DNA of 8,443 bases, taken from the NCBI GenBank assembly GCA_039916225.1, contig JBDSLU010000262.1, positions 1 through 8,443 of the forward strand. The letters are read 5' to 3'. Below, piece by piece: positions 1-5,228 of the stretch. The translations under genes were made by a program, and so were the position numbers. Within the stretch, counting starts at the first letter, position 1; each line of letters opens with the position of its first letter. Source of the stretch: JBDSLU01 sp039916225 (lineage in GTDB: Bacteria > Acidobacteriota > Vicinamibacteria > Vicinamibacterales > Vicinamibacteraceae). Below the pieces are notes generated by a model. The model ran no database searches. It saw nothing but the letters and a program-made list of their open reading frames with translations, and was not told where the DNA came from.

Positions 1-1245
1 CGAGATGGCGGTGAGCTCGCGGCTGCCGTCGGGCTTGCCGGCTGCGGCCACCGCGCCGTGGACCTCTGGAGCCGTCGAGCCGGTCGAGGCGATGACGGCA
101 ACGCGGCCGTCGCGGGCCACGACCGGATCGCGGACGACGCGGCGACCGGTCGTCAGGCGTGTCAGCGGCCCACCGGCCGCGGAAACCCGAACCAGTTCGC
201 GGGCGCGGTCGTTGACCGCAATCAGATACAGCGCCTTGCCGTCCGGCAGCCACGCCGGCGACTCGACGTCGATCGTGCTGGCATCGGTCAGCAGCTTGGG
301 GGCGCCGCCGGCCACCGGCACGACAGCCAGCGTGTTGCGGCTGTAGGCGATCAGCTTCGGCTCGCTGCCTTGGAGGTAGGCCACCTGCGTCCCGTCCGGG
401 CTCCACGCCGGGCGGGCGTCCCGGTCCGGGCCGGTCCACGTCGTCAGCGCCTTCGGCTCGGCGCCGGCCTTGGCGTCGACGACGAAGACGTTGCTGTCGT
501 TGGTGCGATCGCTGTCGCTGCCGCGGCCGCTGATGAAGGCGATGCGGGCGCCATCCGGCGACCACGCCGGCAGTTCGTCGTCCCAGTCGCCGGCCGTCAG
601 CGTCTCGATCGCGCTGGTGGCCACCGTCAGCAGGTAAAGATGCGATCGGCGATGGGACCGGTAACCGTCGCCGTCGCTCTTGAAGCCATAGCGGTCGATG
701 ACGATCGGCTTCTTCGGCGTCTTGTCGTCGTCGCCCTTGTCCTCCTCGGGATCGGGGTCGTCGCCGACGAACACCAGCCGCGTCGAATCCGGCGACCAGC
801 GGAGATCACCAACGCCACCCTTGCGATCGGTGAGCCGGCGGGCCTCGCCGCCCTGGCGGCTGAGGAGCCAGACCTGATCGCCCGACGTCTTGTCGTCCTC
901 GCCGGCCTTCCGGCCCGAGACGAAGGCGATCCACTTCCCATCGGGGCTGAACCGCGGGTGCGACTCGCGTTCCGGGCTGGTGGTCAGGCGGACGTGCTCG
1001 GTGCCGGCCCAGTTCGACAGCCAGATGTCGGCTTCGTCCTTGTCACGTTTGACGTCGGCGGCGCCGACGCTGTAGACGACCCAGGCCCCGTCGGGGGCGA
1101 TGTCGAGATCCCGCACGTCGCGGAACCCGTCCAGGTCGGCCACCTGCATCGGCCGCAGCGGCGCCTGGGCGAACAGTGGGGTCGTGGTCAGCGCGAGCGC
1201 CAGCGGCGTGGCGGCGAGCGCGAGGAGCGGCGAGCGGAATCGCAT
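1..1245 (-). CDS. Exported S9-family peptidase (DPP/acylaminoacyl-peptidase-like), N-terminal part
   Basis: The minus-strand frame is open from an ATG at 1245 to the window edge, giving 415 residues with no stop, so the C-terminus lies outside. Residues 1-28 form a Sec signal peptide: basic start (MRFRS), hydrophobic core, and a likely cleavage after FAQA, which implies export to the periplasm or envelope. The rest is a TolB/PD40-type beta-propeller. Repeated 'W/F-S-P-D-G' strands lie near residues 99-104, 150-153, 228-232, 281-285 and 332-335, each preceded by an 'LT' turn such as RRLTD or KALTT. A charged insert at about 161-180 leads into PIVIDRYGFKSDGDGYRSHR, and this arrangement before an 'SHLYLL' strand is typical of S9 peptidases. 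The Ser-Asp-His alpha/beta-hydrolase domain that would cleave short peptides is not in the window, so catalytic competence cannot be judged. The start is supported by GAGGG at 1253-1257, 7 nt upstream, and by the signal peptide. The gene is divergent from the phosphofructokinase pair. A non-catalytic TolB-like protein is the main alternative. Confidence 0.9.
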   Translation of the reverse strand, partial: MRFRSPLLALAATPLALALTTTPLFAQAPLRPMQVADLDGFRDVRDLDIAPDGAWVVYSVGAADVKRDKDEADIWLSNWAGTEHVRLTTSPERESHPRFSPDGKWIAFVSGRKAGEDDKTSGDQVWLLSRQGGEARRLTDRKGGVGDLRWSPDSTRLVFVGDDPDPEEDKGDDDKTPKKPIVIDRYGFKSDGDGYRSHRRSHLYLLTVATSAIETLTAGDWDDELPAWSPDGARIAFISGRGSDSDRTNDSNVFVVDAKAGAEPKALTTWTGPDRDARPAWSPDGTQVAYLQGSEPKLIAYSRNTLAVVPVAGGAPKLLTDASTIDVESPAWLPDGKALYLIAVNDRARELVRVSAAGGPLTRLTTGRRVVRDPVVARDGRVAVIASTGSTAPEVHGAVAAAGKPDGSRELTAIS

Positions 1246-1252
1246 ACGGAAG

Positions 1253-1257
1253 CCCTC
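1253..1257 (-). promoter_or_regulatory. Ribosome binding site of the S9 peptidase gene
   Basis: GAGGG on the minus strand, 7 nt before the ATG at 1245, is a good Shine-Dalgarno match. It fixes this start, which also begins a clear signal peptide. Confidence 0.7.
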
Positions 1258-1295
1258 GGAAGAACGCCGAATCATGTCACGGCCGCGGCTTTCGG

Positions 1296-1324
1296 TTGAC
1301 ACGATGGCGGGCCGCGGAAAGAAT
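1296..1324 (+). promoter_or_regulatory. Candidate sigma70-type promoter for the phosphofructokinase pair
   Basis: A perfect TTGACA (1296-1301) is followed after 17 nt by AAGAAT (1319-1324), a 4/6 match to TATAAT. It lies in the 89-nt divergent gap. Transcription would start near 1330-1332, only a few bases before the ATG at 1335, so the transcript would be almost leaderless. The only purine-rich Shine-Dalgarno-like stretch, GGAAAG at 1317-1322, would then lie upstream of the transcript. This is prediction from consensus only. Acidobacterial promoters are poorly characterised, and a start further upstream is possible. Confidence 0.4.
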
Positions 1325-1334
1325 CCGGGCATCC

Positions 1335-2606
1335 ATGAACGCAGGGAAGAGGCTCGGCATTCTCGTCGGGGGTGGTCCAGCTCCCGGCATCAACACCGTG
1401 ATTTCGGCGGCGGCGATCGAGGCCATCAACGAGGGTTTCGAGGTCGTCGGCATCCGTGACGGCTTCAAGAACCTGGTCCGCATGGACCTCTCGCAGATCC
1501 GGCCCCTCGGCATCGACGACGTCTCCCGCGTCCATCTGATGGGCGGCTCGGTTCTGGGCACCTCGCGAGAGAACCCGACCAAGTCGGCCGAGGCCCTGCA
1601 GGCCGTCGTCGAGACGCTGCAGCAGGCGGGCGTCACCCACCTCGTGACGATTGGTGGCGACGACACCGCGCTGTCGTCGCGGACGGTGGCCGAGCGCTCC
1701 CAGGGCACGATCAAGAGCGTCCACGTCCCCAAGACGATCGACAACGATCTGCCGCTGCCGCCGCACGTGCCGACCTTCGGCTTCCAGACCGCCCGCCACG
1801 TCGGCGCCGAGCTGGTGCGCAACCTGATGGAGGACGCGCGGTCGACGCGCCGCTGGTACGTCGTCGTGGCGATGGGCCGCAAGGCCGGTCACCTGGCGCT
1901 CGGCATCGGCAAGGCGGCCGGCGCAACGCTGACGGTCGTCGCCGAGGAGTTTCCGGAAGAGGCGGTGTCGTTCGCCCACATCTGCGACATCATCGAGGGC
2001 GCGATCGTCAAGCGGCGGGCGATGGGCCGCAACTTCGGCGTCGCTATCCTCGCCGAAGGGCTGATCGACAAGCTCGATCCCAAGGAACTGGCCGGCCTGT
2101 CGGACGTCGAGCGCGACGACCACGGCCATGTCCGCTTCGCCGAGGTCGACCTGGGGCGCAAGGTGAAGGCCGAGGTCGAAGGCCGCCTGACCGAGCGCGG
2201 CCTGAACGTCATCATCACCCACAAGAACGTCGGCTACGAGCTGCGCTGTGCCGACCCGATTCCGTTCGACGCGGAGTATTGCCGCGACCTCGGCCAGTGT
2301 GCCATCCGCTTCCTGGTCGGCGGCGGAAGCGGGGCGATGATCAGCGTCCAGGGCGGACGGATGGTGCCGATCCCCTTCGACGACCTGCGCGAGCCGTCCA
2401 CCGGCAAGACGAAGGTGCGCCTGGTCGACACCAACAGCGAGGGCTTCCGTGTCGCCCGGGCCTACATGATCCGCCTCGACGCGGACGACTTCGTCCACGC
2501 CGCCTGGGTCGACCGCCTGGCCGAAGCGGCGCATCTCTCGCCGGGCGTGTTCCGGCAACGGTTCGAGTACCTCGGCGGGGGCGCCGGGGGTTCATCGGCG
2601 TCCTAG
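1335..2606 (+). CDS. pfp: 6-phosphofructokinase, predicted PPi-dependent (paralogue 1)
   Basis: This 423-residue cytoplasmic protein belongs to the PfkA/PFK family (fructose-6-phosphate 1-phosphotransferase). The phosphoryl-donor loop GGGPAPGIN is at residues 12-20. GGDD at 107-110 carries Asp where E. coli ATP-PFK has Gly104. PKTIDND at 132-138 carries Lys where E. coli has Gly124 and keeps the catalytic Asp of TIDND. MGRKAGHLAL at 180-189 and GYELRC at 300-305 fit the sugar-phosphate site. In this family the Asp plus Lys pair is the known mark of pyrophosphate use, so I infer the reversible reaction F6P + PPi = F1,6BP + Pi in glycolysis/gluconeogenesis. At 423 residues it is about 100 longer than E. 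coli PfkA, as in long PPi-PFKs. I chose ATG 1335 because the homologous N-terminus (KRLGILVGGG) begins right after it; an in-frame ATG at 1176 would add 53 unrelated residues over the divergent gene. The stop is 13 nt before the next paralogue, which suggests one transcript. The family is certain; donor specificity is inferred. Confidence 0.93.
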   Translation: MNAGKRLGILVGGGPAPGINTVISAAAIEAINEGFEVVGIRDGFKNLVRMDLSQIRPLGIDDVSRVHLMGGSVLGTSRENPTKSAEALQAVVETLQQAGVTHLVTIGGDDTALSSRTVAERSQGTIKSVHVPKTIDNDLPLPPHVPTFGFQTARHVGAELVRNLMEDARSTRRWYVVVAMGRKAGHLALGIGKAAGATLTVVAEEFPEEAVSFAHICDIIEGAIVKRRAMGRNFGVAILAEGLIDKLDPKELAGLSDVERDDHGHVRFAEVDLGRKVKAEVEGRLTERGLNVIITHKNVGYELRCADPIPFDAEYCRDLGQCAIRFLVGGGSGAMISVQGGRMVPIPFDDLREPSTGKTKVRLVDTNSEGFRVARAYMIRLDADDFVHAAWVDRLAEAAHLSPGVFRQRFEYLGGGAGGSSAS

Positions 2607-2619
2607 GTCGAGTTCGCGA

Positions 2620-3858
2620 ATGGCCATCAAGCGTATCGGCATCATCGTCGGCGGCGGTCCCGCCCCCGGCACCAACGGCGTCATCAGCGCGGTCGCCATC
2701 GAGGCGATCCGCGTCGGCATGGTGCCCATCGGCTTCACCGACGGCTTCGACTGGCTGGCGCAACGCTACACCGACGAGCAGCACGAGTTGACGATCGACG
2801 AGGTGTCGCGCATCCATCTCGATGGCGGCGTGCTCCTCGGCACGTCGCGGCGCGACATCACCGAGTCGGCGGAGAGCTTCGACAACACCGTCGCGGCGCT
2901 CAGCAAGCTCAAGATCGACGCCGTCGTCTGCATCGGCGGCGACGACATGGTGCGCAGCGCGGCGGCCATCGCCTCGCGGACCAGCATCCGTGTCGTACAG
3001 GTGCCGAAGAGCATCGACAACGACATCCGCATGCCGCTGCCGATGCCGACCCTCGGCTACGAGACGGCCCGTCACGCCGGCGTCGGCGTGATGAAGAGCC
3101 TGATGGAAGATGCCAAGACCACCGGCCGGTGGTATCTCGGCGTCACCATCGGTCGCCCGACCGGGCACCTCGCCCTCGGCATCGGCAAGGCGGCCAGCGC
3201 GACCTGCACCATCATCCCCGAGGAGTTCCCCGGCGAGGTGGTCTCGCTGGCCGAGATCGCCGACGTCGTCGAGGGCAGCATCATCAAGCGGCGGGCGATG
3301 GGGAAGGGCTATGGCGTCGCCCTCCTCGCTGAAGGACTGATCGATCGCTTCAGTCCGCGCGAGATCGCCGAGCTGCAGGACACCGACCGCGATGCGCACG
3401 GCAACGTCCGCGTCACCGAGATCGACCTCGGTCGCAAGGTGAAGAACGAAGTCCAGACGCGGCTCGAGGAGCGCGGCATCAAGGTGACGATCGTCGACAA
3501 GCCGATCGGCTACGAGCTGCGGTGCGCGCCGCCGATTCCGATCGACGTCGAGCTGTCGCGGGACCTCGGCTACGCCGCGGTGATCCACCTGCACCGGGAC
3601 GGCCCGAGCGCGCTGCTCACCATCCAGGGCGGCGAGTGCCGGCCGATTCCGTTTGCCGAGGTGCTCGACCTGGGCAGCGGCAAGGGATTGCGCCGGGCCG
3701 TCGATACGACCACGGAGAGCTACCAGGTGGCTCGGAAGTACATGGTCCGGCTCGGCCCGGCCGACTTCCGCGACGAGGCGTGGGTGGGCAAGCTCGCCGC
3801 CGCCGGCGGCTTCGACGCGGCCGGCTTCCGCACGCACTTCGCGCGTCAGCGCGGCTGA
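2620..3858 (+). CDS. pfp: 6-phosphofructokinase, predicted PPi-dependent (paralogue 2)
   Basis: This 412-residue protein is a second PFK, alignable to the upstream gene over nearly its whole length and roughly half identical by eye. GGGPAPGTN lies at residues 11-19. GGDD at 106-109 and PKSIDND at 129-135 keep the Asp and Lys that mark PPi-dependent enzymes, as well as the catalytic Asp. GYELRC is at 297-302. Two core positions differ from paralogue 1: TIDND has become SIDND, and the MGR motif reads IGR (177-179), with the Arg retained. These are conservative changes, so the protein is probably active, but altered kinetics or a regulatory subunit role are possible. ATG 2620 begins the conserved 'IKRIGIIVGGG' segment. 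Its Shine-Dalgarno is poor (only GAG at 2610-2612), and the 13-nt gap after the previous stop suggests translational coupling. No rho-independent terminator is visible after the stop at 3856-3858; a short tandem repeat and repeat element A follow instead. Confidence 0.92.
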   Translation: MAIKRIGIIVGGGPAPGTNGVISAVAIEAIRVGMVPIGFTDGFDWLAQRYTDEQHELTIDEVSRIHLDGGVLLGTSRRDITESAESFDNTVAALSKLKIDAVVCIGGDDMVRSAAAIASRTSIRVVQVPKSIDNDIRMPLPMPTLGYETARHAGVGVMKSLMEDAKTTGRWYLGVTIGRPTGHLALGIGKAASATCTIIPEEFPGEVVSLAEIADVVEGSIIKRRAMGKGYGVALLAEGLIDRFSPREIAELQDTDRDAHGNVRVTEIDLGRKVKNEVQTRLEERGIKVTIVDKPIGYELRCAPPIPIDVELSRDLGYAAVIHLHRDGPSALLTIQGGECRPIPFAEVLDLGSGKGLRRAVDTTTESYQVARKYMVRLGPADFRDEAWVGKLAAAGGFDAAGFRTHFARQRG

Positions 3859-3882
3859 AGCAGCGGCGAGACCGGCACCGGC

Positions 3883-3921
3883 GCGATCCGCTCCGGCGAT
3901 CCGCTCCGGCGATCGGCACCG
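3883..3921 (+). repeat. 13-bp tandem repeat, three units
   Basis: GCGATCCGCTCCG occurs twice in perfect tandem (3883-3895, 3896-3908), followed by a third unit with 11/13 matches (3909-3921). It starts 24 nt after the stop of the second phosphofructokinase gene. Its last bases overlap the beginning of repeat element A. It is non-coding, and no function is evident. Confidence 0.8.
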
Positions 3922-4178
3922 GCACGGCTGGCGGACGCCTGGTGGCGGCAAGGCATTCCTTCCGGGCTCCGGTTCCGCAGGCCGGCAAGCCGCGCTCCGG
4001 TTCCAGCCGGCCGCGCGGGTCCACGTGCGGCCGCCGCTGTCGACGCCGGTCCAAGCGGTCGCGCCTTTGCGCGACCGGCCGTCGCCCGACCTGCGCGCGT
4101 CTTGCGTGACTGTCGCCGAGACGACCTGCTCCACAGTCGCCCTCCAGGAACGCCTCGCTGCCGCTACTGCGCGTCCGC
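3917..4178 (+). repeat. Repeat element, copy A (MITE-like, non-coding)
   Basis: This 262-nt copy lies between the convergent phosphofructokinase and orphan genes. It matches copy B (4867-5126) in inverted orientation along its whole length, including 56 identical bases (3951-4006 against 5036-5091) and 37 identical bases (4072-4108 against 4936-4972). Its ends are imperfect inverted repeats: 3931-3967 resembles the reverse complement of 4139-4178, beginning GCGGACGC on both sides. The conserved block contains an 11-bp direct repeat, GCTCCGGTTCC, at 3966-3976 and 3994-4004. Copies A and B differ by 2-nt and 1-nt indels, which argues against a coding role. I do not recognise a named family. With the 13-bp repeat and copy A', it accounts for most of the gene-free stretch 3859-4377. 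Confidence 0.85.
4056..4077 (+). other. Perfect 9-bp hairpin inside repeat copy A
   Basis: The arms CGGTCGCGC (4056-4064) and GCGCGACCG (4069-4077) are perfectly complementary around a CTTT loop. The equivalent hairpin in copy B (4967-4988) has a paired substitution that keeps the stem intact. No T-tract follows, so it does not look like an intrinsic terminator. Confidence 0.75.
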
Positions 4179-4226
4179 TGATCGGGCCGTCGGCGAATCG
4201 CTCCACAACGACGGCAGGCGGCGGCG

Positions 4227-4326
4227 GCCGGCGCCCCACCTGCACGCGTCTTGCGTGGCTTCTGCGGCGGCCTGATCCGCGGTCGCCCCGCAGGAACGCC
4301 TCGCCGCCTGACGCCCGTGCGTCCGC
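4227..4326 (+). repeat. Partial repeat element, copy A' (3' half only)
   Basis: About 100 nt repeat the 3' half of copy A in the same orientation, starting about 50 nt after copy A ends. Shared landmarks are the CTTGCGTG segment (4250-4257), CAGGAACGCCTCG (4291-4303) and a terminal GCGTCCGC (4319-4326). It ends in the same terminal inverted-repeat sequence as the other copies. The 5' half, including the conserved 56-nt block and the internal hairpin, is missing or unrecognisable. It lies about 50 nt beyond the stop codon of the convergent orphan gene. Confidence 0.7.
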
Positions 4327-4377
4327 TGTGACCCGATCCTCAGAGTTCGCCGGACGAGCTGTCGCCTGGGCGGCCTC

Positions 4378-4773
4378 TCAGCCGTCGGTGACCGAAAGCT
4401 CTCGAGCCCAGACGGCGCCCCAGAGGCCGATGGACGACGACACGACGTAGCCCCGAATCTCACGGCCGACGAGGAATGCCTCGGCGTCCGCGTCGCTGCT
4501 CGCCCACGGTGCATGCCCGCCGCCTTCGGCCCAGGTCCGCTGCATCTCGACGGTGTGCTCGCGATAGAGACTCAGCGCGTCGACGGGCTCGATAGCGAAC
4601 AGAATCGTGCCCAAGGCATCACCGCGAAACGTGTAGCCCTCGACCCCGAAGAAGACGACGTCCGCAACGCGCGGCTCGCTCGCGTGCGGGTCGGTGGTCC
4701 GCAGCCGGATCGTGCGGGCCGCCGCGTCGACGGTCAGCTGCAGCACGTGGTGATCGTGGATCGACGTAGCCAT
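4378..4773 (-). CDS. Hypothetical protein, 131 residues, unknown function
   Basis: I do not recognise a family. The protein starts MATSIHDHHVLQLTV and ends ELSVTDG. It is acidic, with alternating short hydrophobic strands (VLQLTVDAA, TIRLRT, VVFFGVEGY, TILFAIEP, GYVVSSSIGLWGAVWA), so a compact soluble beta-rich domain is likely. It has no signal peptide, transmembrane helix or cysteine. Codon usage has the strong G/C third-position bias of its neighbours, and the hydrophobic patterning looks genuinely protein-like. I chose ATG 4773 because the same frame continues upstream to 5289 only by reading through repeat copy B, where the sequence is low-complexity and Arg/Pro/Ser-rich. No clear Shine-Dalgarno precedes 4773. 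A weak -10-like TACACT lies at 4799-4804, with no good -35. The gene is flanked by inverted copies of the repeat element and is convergent with the phosphofructokinase pair. Confidence 0.65.
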   Translation of the reverse strand: MATSIHDHHVLQLTVDAAARTIRLRTTDPHASEPRVADVVFFGVEGYTFRGDALGTILFAIEPVDALSLYREHTVEMQRTWAEGGGHAPWASSDADAEAFLVGREIRGYVVSSSIGLWGAVWARELSVTDG

Positions 4774-4866
4774 ATGGATTTGGGACCGCGTTGACGCCAG
4801 TGTATCGCGCAGCGGGGAGGCGAGGAGGCAGGGATGGCGGCTGGAGAAGATGCGGGCCTCGCGCGC

Positions 4867-5126
4867 GCGGACGCTCGGGAGCGGCGGCGAGGCGTTCCTG
4901 CCGGGCGACTGTGGAGCAGGCCGCCGCAGCGAAGCCACGCAAGACGCGCGCAGGTCGGGCGACGGCCGGTCGTGCGAAGGCACGACCGTTTGGTCCGGCG
5001 TCGTCAGCGGCGGTCGCACGCCGACACGCGGCCGACTGGAACCGGAGCGCGGCTTGCCGGCCTGCGGAACCGGAGCCCGGAAGGAATGCCTCGCCGCCCC
5101 CCAGGCGTCCGGCAGCCGCGCCGGTG
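4867..5126 (-). repeat. Repeat element, copy B (inverted relative to copy A)
   Basis: This 260-nt copy lies on the minus strand between the receptor gene's terminator and the orphan gene's start. It is homologous to copy A end to end. Its terminal inverted repeats are clearer: the 24-nt segments 4883-4906 and 5075-5098 match in inverted orientation at 22 of 24 positions, and GGACGC lies outside each. The 56-nt (5036-5091) and 37-nt (4936-4972) blocks are identical to copy A. No target-site duplication is visible at the edges, whose exact positions are uncertain by a few bases. It fills most of the gene-free stretch 4774-5228; the rest is the short leader of the orphan gene and the receptor terminator. 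Confidence 0.85.
4967..4988 (-). other. Perfect 9-bp hairpin inside repeat copy B
   Basis: The arms CGGTCGTGC (4967-4975) and GCACGACCG (4980-4988) pair perfectly around a 4-nt loop. In element orientation, the seventh stem pair is C-G in copy A and T-A here, a compensatory change. The loop reads CTTT in A and CTTC in B. Confidence 0.75.
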
Positions 5127-5145
5127 ACTGCCAAGGGCTCAGGCC

Positions 5146-5182
5146 AAGGAAAAGGGCCGGATGCCTCGCGGCACCCGGCCCT
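5146..5182 (-). terminator. Rho-independent terminator of the TonB-dependent receptor gene
   Basis: Read on the minus strand, an 8-bp perfect stem (AGGGCCGG / CCGGCCCT, at 5175-5182 and 5153-5160) continues after one mismatch into a 4-bp TGCC/GGCA stem with a 4-nt loop. It is followed by TTT, CC and TT. It lies 46 nt beyond the receptor stop codon and is correctly oriented to end that transcript. Confidence 0.8.
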
Positions 5183-5228
5183 CTGTCGTTCCCGAGTGAA
5201 GGAGCCTCGCGGCTCCCCCGGCCGTGTT

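Noticed and set aside
58..1299. 413-residue plus-strand open frame
   Set aside because: It is antisense to the S9 peptidase. Its translation is low-complexity Arg/Ala/Val-rich with no domain, whereas the minus strand gives a signal peptide and propeller repeats.
1272..2558. 428-residue minus-strand open frame
   Set aside because: It is antisense to the first phosphofructokinase gene and is open only because of GC-rich codon bias. No recognisable motif was seen.
4056..4077. Intrinsic terminator for the phosphofructokinase pair
   Set aside because: The stem is perfect but no T-tract follows on either strand, and the hairpin is an internal part of the repeat element that recurs in copy B upstream of another gene.
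2341..4245. 634-residue minus-strand open frame
   Set aside because: It is antisense to the second phosphofructokinase gene and runs on into repeat copy A. The composition is biased, and it has no motif and no plausible start context.
3917..5126. CRISPR array or integron attachment sites
   Set aside because: There are no regularly spaced short direct repeats with unique spacers, no cas or integrase gene, and the copies are full-length and inverted rather than arrayed.
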